A stretch of DNA of 64,000 nucleotides from Oncomelania hupensis (lineage: Eukaryota; Mollusca; Gastropoda; Littorinimorpha; Pomatiopsidae): NCBI GenBank assembly GCA_036898135.1, contig CM072525.1, forward strand, positions 23,835,992 to 23,899,991, in the 5' to 3' direction. This document shows, one piece after another, positions 1 through 10,785 of the stretch. Made by a program: the position numbers and the translations under genes. How positions within the stretch are numbered: the first letter of the stretch is position 1; the number at the start of each line of letters is the position of its first letter. The notes under the pieces were generated by a model. The model was not told where the DNA came from, did not search any database, and worked only from the letters and a program-made list of their open reading frames with translations.

Positions 1-1375
1 TACACGTGTACCTTAAACTCAAACAACAAAACGCTTTTAAATATGCTTTTACGGAAGAAAGAATATAAAAGATTATATTAAATATACTTTTACAGAATGT
101 ACTTTTACAGAAGAAAGAAGAAAAGAAGATAAAAAGATATATTAAATATACTTTTTACAAAAGAAAGAAGAAAAGGAGATGACACGCAGGAAACTACTAT
201 ATTTTCCGTTTCTTCTTTCTTATATATCCACACAAAAGGAGATAAAAGGCAGGATATATAATCAAATTCACCGGTTGGGCGCCTTTGCTTGTGCCCTCGT
301 CGCCTGCCCCCGTCTGTCAGAAGGAAAGGGGTGCAACCCTGTCCCGTTTATTGTTGACAACGTGGCGAGAAGACTATAGGCCTACTGGTTCTTTCTCTGT
401 GCTAACTGGATATAGATAGACTCTCTTTTTCGAGGTCATTGGGGAAGTTTTAGCCAACAGCTGTGAACTTTTCCCTCCCGTTATTCCACACAGCACTGAC
501 AGGTTTTGACCCAAGTGACTTGCGAAATGAATTGTCTTTAGTACGTGTGTGTTAGTTACTCGACTGTGTTGATAGATGATTGTGCGATCGATGTTATGAA
601 GATGGAGTTGTTGTGATACTTACAGAGTTGAGGTTGTAATATATATAATTCAGAGACTGTGGCTTGGAGGGGTTGTCGTGTCAAAACTTTTTGCCATCGC
701 CACTGTAGTTGGATCTGTCTGTGGATGGTTTTGAATGACCGAAGTTGGAAGTTTTTTTAGGGGGTGCGCTTTCTTGGTTATTCTCGATCAGTGCCATTTT
801 TCTCCTTTCATACTAGTTTGATGGTTTTTTTGCGGAGCCCTCTTTGCTGGATATATTGTGTGTTGTGTTATGTTCAGGCTAAGGAGTACTAAAGGTCTGT
901 AGTACTCCTTGGTTCAGGCATTAAAAGCTGCCTCCAACAGTTTTGCTTACGCGAATACCTGAGCTGTGTTGGTGCCTGTTTATATTGTATTTGTCTATAT
1001 GAAAACGTGCCCTCTTTTTTGTTTGAGTAGACCTGAGTAGGTTCTAAACGTGGTGCCATGCCAGTTATTGTACACACGTCTTTTGCATGAAATCTGCTAA
1101 CCATCTTTTAGCGATAGAGGACCTTTTAGTCTGGTGTGTTTCATCTTTTTTGGTTATTAGCTCACTGTCTTGCCTTCCAGTATTGTTTTGTTTCTGTTTT
1201 GTTTTTTTAATGAGAGTTGGATATTGACAGAAATAGTCTGATGGTGTATTAACAAAAACAAATCAGTTTTACGCTTCGTTTGGGTGAATACCTGAAGTGT
1301 GTTTTATGACATCGTTGTTTTACGAGAGTTGACAAGTTAATGTGGTATCGACGGTTTGCAATAACAATATATTGT
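1..1375. other. No gene recognised; AT-rich tandem repeat at the left end
   Basis: The first 190 bases contain two to three degenerate copies of a unit rich in AAGAAAGAAGAAAAG followed by TTAAATATACTTTTTAC. The rest is unique-looking AT-rich sequence with only short, unrecognisable reading frames. No splice-bounded exon, tRNA or transposon end was found. Confidence 0.6.
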
Positions 1376-1378
1376 GTG

Positions 1379-1394
1379 ATTGTGTGTGTGTATG

Positions 1395-1459
<65 letters not shown>
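1379..1459. repeat. (TG)n microsatellite
   Basis: About 80 bases of nearly uninterrupted TG dinucleotides with a few A, C and GG interruptions. Confidence 0.9.
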
Positions 1460-1559
1460 TGCCTTAAGGGATCGAAGTGAAGAGGATGGGATGGGAAAGA
1501 GTGAGATGAGATTAGATTGGTCGTCGATTTTCTGTTTTTTTTAGCAGACGGACTTAAAC

Positions 1560-2400
1560 TTCAATCAAGTATAGGTGGACATACAGCTAGACAAATAGAG
1601 AGCAAATAGCCCGTTTTGTGACTTGAACATTCCTTCACAGTTATCATTTCACTAGCTCTGCACCTTGAGATTACATTCGAGTTACAACGCAAGCAAGCCC
1701 AGTTTGTTTACATGCTTACAGGAGATAAAAGTTAGGTTTGCTATAAGGGAATGAAGACTGTAGAAGGATTTGTGTACTAAGAACGTTTGCCTTGCCAGTT
1801 AATTTGTGGGGATATGATGGTGGCTTAGACTCTGTTCGAGTTGCAATGTCACCAAGTGAATTCTGGGGAATTAATATGAATTCTACTCTATTTTAATTAG
1901 AATGTTACCAAATGTTGTTTTGTTAACTTACTCGCATGCTTGCCTCGGAGAAAGGGGATGAAGAAGCTGTTAAGGATATGTTTCCCAAAATGCACTGGAC
2001 AGGTATTTCCAACGGAATTTAAATTGGAGAATTGGAATCGAGTTGCAATGTCGCCAAGCCCTGTTTGTTTACTTACTCACATGCTTGTATAGACAACTGA
2101 CACGAAAAGTAAAGAAGTTCGCGTGTAAATGATGCTGGAGTGTTAATAGTGTGTGACCTTTTGTTGTTTTATTGTTGTTTGGTTAGCACTGGTATTTATG
2201 TAGCAGACTTCATCGATAAGCATTTGTGTATTTTTGTTTATGGTGTTATATATATATACGGGGTTCGGGTGGATTGGAGGGGGTGGGAGAGCGTAAACAA
2301 GTATTCTTCTTGTAAAATGATACATAGTTACTAGTACTAGTTTTTGACTATAGTATTGGTTTCCACTATGCTCTGCTGTTAAGTAACACATTTCGTTCAA
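1560..2400. repeat. Degenerate tandem array
   Basis: Related segments recur near 1676-1722, 1834-1945 and 2038-2092 (a core like CGAGTTGCAATGTCACCAAG, then TTTGTTTACTTACTC and CATGCTTG). The segment 2275-2405 reappears, diverged, at 4187-4325, so the LINE at 2414-4058 sits inside or beside this locally duplicated sequence. No coding function is seen. Confidence 0.6.
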
Positions 2401-2413
2401 CAAGCACTTTTAG

Positions 2414-4058
2414 CTCTTGGATAGATGGACAGAGAACTGCTATGACCTTTACAACCACCCACCAAACGGAGACCCATCAGTTCTAGCATGTCACAAGAAC
2501 AGGGAAGAAGAAGAAATCCTCCCAATTCTCCGAGAACAAGTTGAAGCAGCAGTGCAATCGCTGAAGAAGAGAAAGTCAGCGGGAGTGGACAACATACCCG
2601 CAGAATTGATTCAAGCACGAGGAGAACCGATGATTGGCACCCTCATCATTATTTGAAAAAAGATCTGGCAGAGTGGGGAGTGGCCTACACCATGGACCCA
2701 GTCGCTTGTCATCACTCTTCCCAAAAAAAGGTAACCTTCAGGAATGTGAAAATTACCGCACCATCAGCCTCACCAGCCATCCCAGCAAGGTCCTTCTGAA
2801 AATAATACTTAACAGGTTGAAACTCCAAGCTGAACAAATCATAGCTGAAGAACAAGCAGGATTCAGGGCAGGGCGAAATACAACTGAACAGATTTTGAAC
2901 CTCAGAATAATCAGTGAGAAAGACCTACAGCACCATCAGCATCTATATCATGTGTTTGTAGACTTCAAAAAAGCATTTGACCGAGTCTGGCATGCAGCTC
3001 TGTGGGCAACCGTGAGAGTGTACAACATCAGCCCTACAATTATTAAGTCATCAAAAGCCTGTATGACAAGGCTACGAATGCAGTCCTCCACAACATCGCA
3101 TCCGGGGAACTGGTTCAGAACAACAATCGGCGTGCGCCAAGGATGCCTACTCTCTCCGACACTCTTCAACATCTTCCTAAAACGCATCACATCAGAGGCC
3201 CTTGCCGATCACGAAGGCACCGTCAGCATGAAAGGTAGAGCAATCTCCAACCTCCGTTTTGCGGATAACATTGATGGATTGGCTGGAAATGAACAAGAAC
3301 TTGAACAGCTAGTACAGAAGCTTGACACAAATCCAGAGCCTTTGGAATGAAAATAGTGCAGAGAAGGCCAAAATGATGACAAGCAACACCAATGGCATCA
3401 ACACGGACATATAAGTTCAAGGTCAATCTCTCAACACGGTGCGTAGCTTCAAATATTTAGGAGCCATTGTATCAGACAATGGGTCCGAGGAAGTCCTCCC
3501 CAGGATCGCACAAACAACTGCTGCCCTGGCAAGGTCGAAACCTATTTGGAAAAGCAGGACCATCAGTCTACACTCCAAGGTATGGTTGCTGCGCTCTTTT
3601 GTCATCTCCATCTTCCTATACCCTTGCGAAACATGGATCCTCACAGCAAACCTACAACGAAGAACACAAAGCATGGAGATGAGGTGCTACAGAAGTCTTC
3701 TGGGCATTTCCTATACCCAGCGCATCACCAACGACGAAGTCCGACAGACTATCAGTGTCACACAAGCCATTGGACAACACGATGACATGCTCACAGTGGT
3801 GAATAAACGGAAACTCCAGTGGTATGGTCACGTCACCAGAGCATCAGGCCGTGCAAATACCATCATGCAAAGCACGGTGCAAGGAGGCAGAAGAAGAGGG
3901 AGACCGAAAAAGAGGTGGGAGGACAGCATTCGAGAATGGACTGGCTTGACACTGAGCGAAGCCATGAGGGTTGCTGAGGACATAGAAAGATGGAGTACGC
4001 TGGTTAAACGATCATCTGTGGTGCCCCAGCGACTTTCGAGTTGCGGTATAGGATAGGA
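2414..4058 (+). mobile_element. 5'-truncated non-LTR retrotransposon (reverse transcriptase to 3' tail)
   Basis: Three frames together read as the reverse transcriptase and C-terminal part of a LINE that encodes an endonuclease plus RT. The signatures are KSAGVDNIPAE, ENYRTISLTSHPSKVLL, EEQAGFRAGR, FVDFKKAFDRVWHAALW and VRQGCLLSPTLFNIFL, followed by CETW and RRGRPKKRWED further on. The catalytic box near 3256 reads FADN instead of FADD, so a metal-binding Asp is lost. Together with frameshifts near 2650 and 3350, this makes the copy inactive. The 3' end is a GGATA-type pentanucleotide tail. The 5' end begins inside the ORF, as expected from target-primed reverse transcription. The exact clade was not assigned; I/Jockey-like is a guess. 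Confidence 0.88.
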
Positions 4059-4133
4059 TCCTATCCTATCCCGTAACTCTGAGGTCGTTGGGGCACCACG
4101 GATGATCGTTTAACCAGCATACTCCATCTTTAG
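4059..4133 (-). mobile_element. LINE 3'-end fragment, tail-to-tail with the preceding copy
   Basis: Reverse-strand copy of the last ~70 bases of the same LINE, starting with its CCTATCC tail. It directly abuts the tail of the + copy, giving a perfect palindrome centred at 4058/4059. Confidence 0.8.
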
Positions 4134-4442
4134 AATAAGACAGTATCTCTAGGATAGGATAGGATACGATTTTAATGTGAAATCATAAGGAGTGGGAAAT
4201 GGGCGGGTAAACAAGTATTCTTATTGAAAAAAGTTACAGTTTCTAGTACCAAGTTGTTGTTTTTTAAATTATAGTGTGGTTTCCCTTGGTCATGAAGTTA
4301 AGTAACAGATTTCGTTCAACAAGCACTGTGTACAGTACTTGTTTTCTAGTGTGAAATCATAAGGAGGAGGGTAAGAATACCACTCGTTTCAAAGATGCCG
4401 TCAATAGTGTCAATAGTTGTTTTCGAATGCTGAATAATATTA
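4134..4442. repeat. Diverged copy of the 2275-2405 repeat
   Basis: The segment containing GTAAACAAGTATTCTT and TTTCGTTCAACAAGCAC matches 2275-2405 with substitutions. No gene is seen. Confidence 0.6.
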
Positions 4443-4573
4443 ACTGCTTTGACACTGAGCGAAACAATCAGGGTTGCTGAGGACAGGGGAAGATGGAGTA
4501 CGCTGGTTAAACGATATTCTGTGGTGCCCCCACGACCTTCGAGTTACGGGATAGGATAGGATAGGATAGGAAT
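4443..4573 (+). mobile_element. LINE 3'-end fragment with GGATA tail
   Basis: Matches the last 110 bases of the LINE at 2414-4058 (TTGACACTGAGCGAA through GTTAAACGAT), followed by five GGATA units. Confidence 0.85.
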
Positions 4574-4934
4574 AATGTTACGTTGGTACTGGTGTTACAT
4601 AACAGACTTCGTTAATAGGCATTTGTTCACTTTGTTCTAGTGTTATTATTCACAGGATGGGGAGGGGAGGATTGTTGGGTGGAGGAGGGGGAAAGAGAGG
4701 ATAAGATAATTGATGTCAAAGATATTACTAGTATTAATAGTTGTTTACAGTACAGGGTGATTTCCACTTGGTTCTGGTGTTAACTGTAACCGGATTTTTA
4801 ATTCCCAAGCAAAACACGGTCATGGTTTGGGAGTAGGAGATTGGGTTACATGTAGACATACAAAGTTAACTATCAATTGCCAAGTATTCGGGCGTCCCTT
4901 AATTAAGCCTTTTATTCAGAACAAGTGGTTTTTG
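4574..4934. other. No gene recognised
   Basis: AT-rich spacer with weak similarity to the 2170-2400 repeat (for example the ACAGACTTCGTTAATAGGCATTTGT stretch compared with 2199-2230). Nothing coding is seen. Confidence 0.5.
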
Positions 4935-5134
4935 AGGGGCCGGGTAGCTCAGTTGGTAAGAGCGTCTTGCTAGTAACCGAAAGGTCGCTGGTTCGAATCC
5001 CGGATTGGTCAACGTGTGATCATATTATTTTCTCCTTTACCAACAACTGGCCCGCTGGTGTCAGTATAAATCGGTCCAGTAGTCACCTATATGCGAAAGT
5101 GTCGTGTGACTATAATCTACAAACAACAACAACA
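4935..5134 (+). mobile_element. tRNA-derived SINE, family A, full length
   Basis: The 5' part resembles a tRNA with Pol III A and B boxes (TAGCTCAGTTGGTAAGAGC and GGTTCGAATCCC) and an AGT anticodon-like triplet (Thr). The acceptor and anticodon stems pair poorly, so it is not a working tRNA. A non-tRNA body and a short CAA-rich tail follow. A perfect 14-bp target-site duplication (ACAAGTGGTTTTTG) flanks it at 4921-4934 and 5135-5148, fixing the boundaries. Confidence 0.92.
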
Positions 5135-5239
5135 ACAAGTGGTTTTTGTACCCTGGCAAGCCAGGGTAAAGCCAGGGTACACAGGTTGCTGTTTAAAATG
5201 TAGACAGAGAGACAACTGTTGTCTGCGAGTTTCATTTGG

Positions 5240-5378
5240 ACGATGATACCTCCCCATATCCCCCTTGATACCTCACCATACCCCCCCCCCCCTGATATCT
5301 CCCCGTCCCCCCCCCCATGATGCCTCACCATACCCCCTCGATACATCCCCGAACCCACTTGATACCTCCCCATACCCC
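5240..5378. repeat. C-rich minisatellite (left part)
   Basis: Repeats of a unit like TTGATACCTCCCCATACCCCC. The same array continues at 5962-6045 and 6425-6530, so two insertions now split it. Confidence 0.8.
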
Positions 5379-5961
5379 CGTTGGGGTGCCGGGGGTTTCA
5401 GTATAAATAGTATCCCAGGCCCACTTTCCGGAATTTTAGTGCTTTAAATTCCCACTGTCGCTGTCTTTCTCATTTGCTCTTTCTCATTCCTGCTCTGTTC
5501 TATCAATCTGCTATACTATCGTCTTCTTTGCTAGACCAGTCTCCTACCTTTTTTCTTGAAAACTCTTCCGGGACAAGACTCCTTATTTGTGTATGAGGTC
5601 TGTTGGATCAGCTTGGGAATATTGGACGCTTTCTGCCGGGTGGTCACTAGGGCTTCCTATGATGTTATTATTTAGCAATGTAGGCATTTTATATGTATGT
5701 GTTTTGTTGATAATTTATAATGATGTTTGTATTCTATTTTGTTTTTGTAAACGGGGGTTCGATAAGTTGGGGTGAAGCCTCAGCCGTCCCCTGCGTGGGA
5801 TGTCTTTATTGTAAAGTGCCTGGCTGGTGGAGAGCTTTCGGTTTTACCACTAGGGCTGTTTCGGCAGATCTTTTATGCGGATCGGGGGTTGTCCGGTCCT
5901 GATTTGGCTCGGAAGAGTCCGCTGGACCTAAAGCAATAATAGTGTACTGTAATGTAATGTA
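5379..5961 (+). mobile_element. TATA-containing ~570-bp retroposon, copy 1
   Basis: Starts with a TTGGGGTGCCGGGGGTTTC motif, has TATAAATAG about 20 bases later, and ends in a TGTAA-type pentanucleotide tail. A 17-bp copy of flanking minisatellite sequence lies on both sides (5362-5378 and 5962-5978), although the flanks are themselves repetitive. Copies 2 (30519-31092) and 3 (43402-43973) match over nearly the whole length. No ORF is conserved between copies. It behaves as a non-autonomous, non-LTR element of unknown parentage. Confidence 0.8.
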
Positions 5962-6045
5962 ATACCTCCCCATACCCCCTTGATACCTTCCGTACCTCCT
6001 TGTAACCTACCTGTACCCTCCTTGATACTTCCCCGTTGATCGTTT
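5962..6045. repeat. C-rich minisatellite (middle part)
   Basis: Continuation of the 5240-5378 array: units like CCTTGATACCTTCC. Confidence 0.75.
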
Positions 6046-6145
6046 CGCAGGTATGGATGAAAGGAATCGACCAGTTCAGTTCAATTCAGTGGATAAATTT
6101 AAGTCCCCGGACACAGTGCGTATAGGGGACAAATCGACCATGTTG

Positions 6146-6332
6146 TTTGTAGATTATAGTCACACGACACTTTCGCATATAGGTGACTACTGGACCGATT
6201 TATACTGACACCAGCGGGCCAGTTGTTGGTAAAGGGGAAAATAGTATGATCACACGTTGACCAATCCGGGATTCGAACCAGCGACCTTTCGGTTACTAGC
6301 AGGACGCTCTTACCAACTGAGCTACCCGGCCC
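6146..6332 (-). mobile_element. tRNA-derived SINE, family A, full length
   Basis: Reverse-strand copy nearly identical to 4935-5134. The flanks share CGACCAT (6135-6141 and 6341-6347), a possible short target-site duplication. Confidence 0.88.
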
Positions 6333-6359
6333 CACTGGGGCGACCATTTTTTTTAAAAA

Positions 6360-6415
6360 AATCAGTTTATAGTCCCCTCTCTTCCCGATAAGGATTTTCA
6401 GAGAGGAGACTGATT
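6360..6415. repeat. Short hairpin element, copy 1
   Basis: AGTCCCCTCTCT is followed, after about 18 bases, by its near-perfect reverse complement AGAGAGGAGACT. The same ~50-bp unit occurs inverted at 49932-49982. Confidence 0.7.
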
Positions 6416-6424
6416 GATATGGGC

Positions 6425-6530
6425 GACCATCACCATACCCCCTTAGATATACCCGTATCCCCGTTATGCCTACCCATGCCCCTTTAAACCTACCCGTGGC
6501 CCCCTTTTACCTACACGTACCACCCCATCC
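6425..6530. repeat. C-rich minisatellite (right part)
   Basis: Degenerate units such as ACCTACCCGTGGCCCCC related to the array at 5240-5378. Confidence 0.6.
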
Positions 6531-6537
6531 CGATCCT

Positions 6538-6540
<3 letters not shown>

Positions 6541-6606
<66 letters not shown>

Positions 6607-6774
6607 TAATAATAATAATATTGAATATAGAATAATACAAATAGAAATCATAAAATAACACCAAGGTTTTAAAATAAAATTTGATATAAGATATCATAAT
6701 TCTAATAATAATAATAATTATTATTATTATTAGTTTATTATTAGTATTAGTTTATTATTAATAATAATAATAAT

Positions 6775-6845
<71 letters not shown>
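6541..6845. repeat. (TAA)n compound microsatellite
   Basis: Two long AAT/TAA runs (about 6541-6605 and 6776-6843) separated by AT-rich sequence. All reading frames here are poly-Ile, poly-Asn or poly-Leu artefacts. Confidence 0.9.
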
Positions 6846-6848
<3 letters not shown>

Positions 6849-6921
6849 GTTACAAGTAAAAAGCCTAAATTAAAAAGAAAAATATCCATATTGTAGTGTA
6901 AAAAAATATAACATAAAAAAA

Positions 6922-7000
6922 TATGGCCCGCGGGAGATTTGAACTTGGGTCGCCTGCACGGTAGGCGAATGGCTTACTAAGTGAGCTACCAAGGCTTCGT
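6922..7000 (-). mobile_element. tRNA-like SINE head (different family)
   Basis: The reverse strand reads like a tRNA with an A box (TAGCTCACTTAGTAAGC) and a B box (GTTCAAATC). The stems are imperfect and the element merges into AT-rich sequence, so it is taken as a SINE relic and not a functional tRNA. Confidence 0.55.
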
Positions 7001-7790
7001 ATAAAGACCATCAATTTTTTGGTCTATATGGGAAACATGCTGAAACCTCGATTCGATTTTTAATTAATCAAATTTAATTAGTTAAACACAACATTTTGTA
7101 AGATTGGTGACATGAGTGCAAAAGTGTTTTGATTGGAAATAAAACAAAACTTGTGATATTACGGAACGGCACGTTCTTGACACGGGTTGAATCGAAACCG
7201 CGCGCGGAATAAGGCTATTGCAGTTTGTGGACATTTAGTTTATTTATTTATCTCAGGAACGGTTAAACGTTCGGTAAGGACATGTCGGCTATAACGATTT
7301 CGCGGGTTTTGAGCGCACAGCAGGCCGATCCGCAGCGCCCAGCACCTGCCCAGATCAGCGTCCATACCGGACAAACTTTACAGTAGAGGCGAAGAAGGAC
7401 TTCCGGCTAAGCAATTTTTATATATAGATGTCGGATGGGGATGGAAAGATGGTTATGATGATGAGAAGGAGGGGGGGGGGGAGGAGGAGGGGAAGTCGGA
7501 GGTGGATGAAGACAATGCAGTCCGCTTGTGTAACGCACAATACTGTATTATGCCAATTAGACAGGCACAGGGCGCTTGACAAATGCGTATGTATATTGTT
7601 TTTAATGTAGTAGGCCTGATATTGTCATTTTATTTCTGTTTGGTTTTGGTGACTGCTATTGTTATTGCTATGTTAGTAGTATGTATGTGTTGTTATTTTA
7701 GTGTTTTAATCAAATGTTTACAATGGTTTTACTGTGAAGAGCAGTGTGCCTTATCGTAGATTGAAAAAAAAAGTGCGCTATATAAATGAG
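7001..7790. other. No gene recognised
   Basis: Single-copy-looking sequence. The reading frame at 7428-7610 starts in a G-rich low-complexity tract and has no recognisable domain. Confidence 0.5.

Positions 7791-7792
<2 letters not shown>

Positions 7793-7873
<81 letters not shown>
7793..7873. repeat. (ATT)n microsatellite
   Basis: About 27 ATT units followed by GAT-rich sequence to about 7990. Confidence 0.95.
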
Positions 7874-8529
7874 GACGACGATGTTGATGTCGACAATGAT
7901 GCTGATAATGACAGCGACGATGATGAGGTTGACGCCGATGATCATGATGATGATGAAGATTATGGTGTTGTAGATGACGATGATGATGATAATTGCGATA
8001 ATGCAATTTCTCCAGGAAGCGCCTTCCCGCTGGAAAATGCTCAATGACTGTTTCCATTTCGCTAGGCATGGCTGTAGTGTAATCCTAAAAGATTTGGTAT
8101 TGTTTGGTTTTGTGGTAGAGTTAAGCTTGACAAGTTTTGCTGACTAGGAAGAATGGAAGGTTAGCCCATATAGGGGTGGGGGAATGGAGGGTATTTTGTT
8201 AGGAAACCAATTGAAGGTGAGAGATTTGAAGGAGAACACCGAGACGTTTGAGACACGCGCACTGCGCAGCTGAGATTAAACGAAGCTTGCTTTCGCCGCT
8301 CCCACTATAATAAGTGGTGCGACGACCTCAAGCCTCGGCTAGGGCGAATATTTTAAGGTTTATAATGTCCCAATGTATTTAGGTTAATTTGAATTTTAAC
8401 CGGTTTTTAGCCACTGTTTTAATGGTCTAGGTTTTTTGTTTGTTTGTTGTTGTTTTTTTGTTTGTTTGTTTTTTGCGTTTGGGACCGCGCCGTGACCTTT
8501 TTCTTCCCTCTTTTACTGTTTTTAGTAAC

Positions 8530-8692
8530 TGTAGATGATAGTCACACGACACCGAAGCGTATAGGCGACTACTGGTCACATTATTCTGACACCAGCGAAC
8601 CAGTTGATGGTAAGGGGAAAATAATATGGTCACACATTGGCCAATCCGGGATTCGAACCAGGTACCTTTCGGTTACTAGTAAGACACTCTAC
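8530..8692 (-). mobile_element. tRNA-derived SINE, family A, 5'-truncated diverged copy
   Basis: Body and B box match family A (GGGATTCGAACCA on this strand) but the 5' ~18 bases of the element are missing. It belongs to the same subfamily as the copy at 51661-51858 (ACCAGCGAACCAGTTGATGG). Confidence 0.8.
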
Positions 8693-8897
8693 CTCGTCCA
8701 GACATGGAAGAGACCAGACCTGGCCCGTGTTTCTATTGTCCTTAGCAAATTATTTCATAGGACGTAAAGCTTCACTTGTTCGTTCAAACCTCGGCTGGTC
8801 TCAGTTGCACAGTGTGCGATCGAGACGATACGTGATCCGAAGCTCTGGTATGCTTGTCACGTGAAATGTCGGGTGACCGCTTCTCCTCCACCCACCC

Positions 8898-9056
<159 letters not shown>

Positions 9057-9067
9057 AGAGGTAAGGG

Positions 9068-9190
9068 TGTTGGTCCTGCAGAGGTAAGTGGATGGATCCA
9101 TTCGGATGGATGGAGTGATATATTCCACCTTCCACCGCATCACTCCATCCATCCGAATGGATCCATCCACTTACCTCTGCAGGACCAACA
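9068..9190. repeat. Perfect 52-bp inverted repeat
   Basis: The arms 9068-9119 and 9139-9190 are exact reverse complements with a 19-base loop. The left arm starts TGTTGGTCCTGCAGAGG. It lies right beside the TA-core palindrome. Confidence 0.95.
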
Positions 9191-9222
9191 TTGATAAGGG
9201 AAGGTACACCAACAGGCGTTGA

Positions 9223-9412
9223 GGGGCCGGGTAGCTCAGTTGGTAAGAGCGTCTTGCTAGTAACCGAAAGGTCGCTGGTTCGAATCCCGGATTGGTCAAC
9301 GTGTGATCATATTATTTTCCCCTTTACCAACAACTGGCCCGCTGGTGTCAGTATAAATCGGTCCAGTAGTCACCTATATGCGAAAGTGTCGTGTGACTAT
9401 AATCTACATACA
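9223..9412 (+). mobile_element. tRNA-derived SINE, family A, full length
   Basis: Almost identical to 4935-5134. Perfect 12-bp target-site duplication AACAGGCGTTGA at 9211-9222 and 9413-9424. Confidence 0.92.
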
Positions 9413-9884
9413 AACAGGCGTTGAAATAAATATTCATTGATATTAAGCGTCTGGACCTATGTGGAATATACGAAAATGAACGGTCAGTAGGCACAAAAGG
9501 CGTCAAATCTTATAGCCGAATCGTTCATTAGAAGTCACAAACCAACAACGATCTTATGTTTAAAGCCTGTTGTGAACATTTTCAACATTTGTTAAAGCTT
9601 TACCGGTGTAGTGTGAAAGCTTTTGAAATTTTTCTATTTTAGGAACATTGTATCTATTTAGCCGAAACCTTTTTAATATTATATTAACATTATATCTATT
9701 CACACTTTTCTGCTATCCTATGCACCAACGGGAATCCCCTCAATGAAACATACTTCCGGTTTTTTTCTCCGCGTGTTTTAGTGAGTTATTTCCAAATATT
9801 CAAGAATAATAACATGTGTCACTGGCCACCAGTATCGTACCCTCACATTTTTTTATTTTTTTTTTGCTGCAGTTTATTATCCCT

Positions 9885-10078
9885 TTCTATCGCCAGTGGC
9901 GCGCCTAAACCCTACCTACCTAACATTATTTGTGAATTTTTGAAAAATATTCGGAAAAACATAACGCCCAGATGCTGGCTCGAACCCACACCTGTCAGGC
10001 GCCATTGGTTTCTGGCTTGTGGACAAGGCAAGTTAGTCCCGCCTTAGCCCACTTGGCCACAACGCTCGCCTAACATAG
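9885..10078 (-). mobile_element. tRNA-derived SINE, family C
   Basis: The reverse strand begins with a Leu/Ser-type tRNA-like head (GTGGCCAAGTGGGCTAAGGC, then GGGTTCGAGCC). The body contains TGTTAGGTAGGTAGGGTTTA and GGCGCGCCAC. The body recurs at 50440-50640. Confidence 0.6.
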
Positions 10079-10785
10079 TCAGTTACTTCGTGTTTTGTGA
10101 AGGTTGCGACGGCGAAGCTATGGAAAACTACAAGAGTCTTCAGGTCCTGTTTCACTTTGTGTCGATGATCGACGCACCTCCGAAGTCGCCACAAATACAG
10201 GCCTCTACGATTGTTTTTTGCATCCTTTCACTGAGCATGTACTTCCTCCACCGTTTTTATACTTATCCCACTCGTTTTCTGGCTCTAACAATCGTCGTTT
10301 TCGGCAATTTGCCATATTTAAAAGTCACGCATCAAGCTTTGATAAAAGCAAAACAAGCTAGACCGGAACTTGGTTTCATGCTAACCTCGTTTTAATTTAT
10401 AATGGCGATACCCACGAGTTTTTATGAGAGGTGCCGGAAAGTTGTGAATTTAGGCGAAACTTTCAGTAGAAGTCACGTGACAACTAAATTTTGTTAAAGC
10501 CTGTGGAACATACCCAGCATAGTTATTGGGCTTTTTCTGTGTACTGTAGTTTGTAATTTGTTAATATTTTAGACATTCTGCATATCTAAGACCTGTCTAT
10601 GTGTATATACTTTAGTGCCTGCGTCGCACCATCATTATAGTGATTTACCCGTCTCAAAACGTGTGCTTTACCTAAGATTTAATTTTTACATTTTAGGCTA
10701 CATTCAATCTGTTTAAAGTTTCGCCTTTTTATATTTTGCATACTGGTCTGACACAGTTAGTATCTTCGTGTCTAAATGTCCAAAT
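10079..10785. other. No gene recognised
   Basis: The 101-codon frame at 10090-10395 has no recognisable domain, no matching frame conservation to test, and overlaps an equally long frame in another register. It is not called as a gene. Confidence 0.45.

Noticed and set aside
4938..5011. tRNA-Thr-like sequence (and similar heads at 6257-6331, 9226-9299, 51664-51737)
   Set aside because: Stems are poorly paired, the sequences have SINE bodies and target duplications; they are SINE heads and not tRNA genes.
5379..5961. Solo LTR interpretation of the TATA-containing repeat
   Set aside because: Copy 3 has a 12-bp target duplication and a pentanucleotide tail, which fit a non-LTR retroposon; no TG...CA ends.
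7710..8069. Asn/His-rich and Ile-rich ORFs over (ATT)n and GAT runs
   Set aside because: Microsatellite artefacts in all frames.
10090..10395. 101-codon ORF with hydrophobic stretches
   Set aside because: No recognisable domain, no splice or promoter context, overlapping alternative frame; left uncalled.
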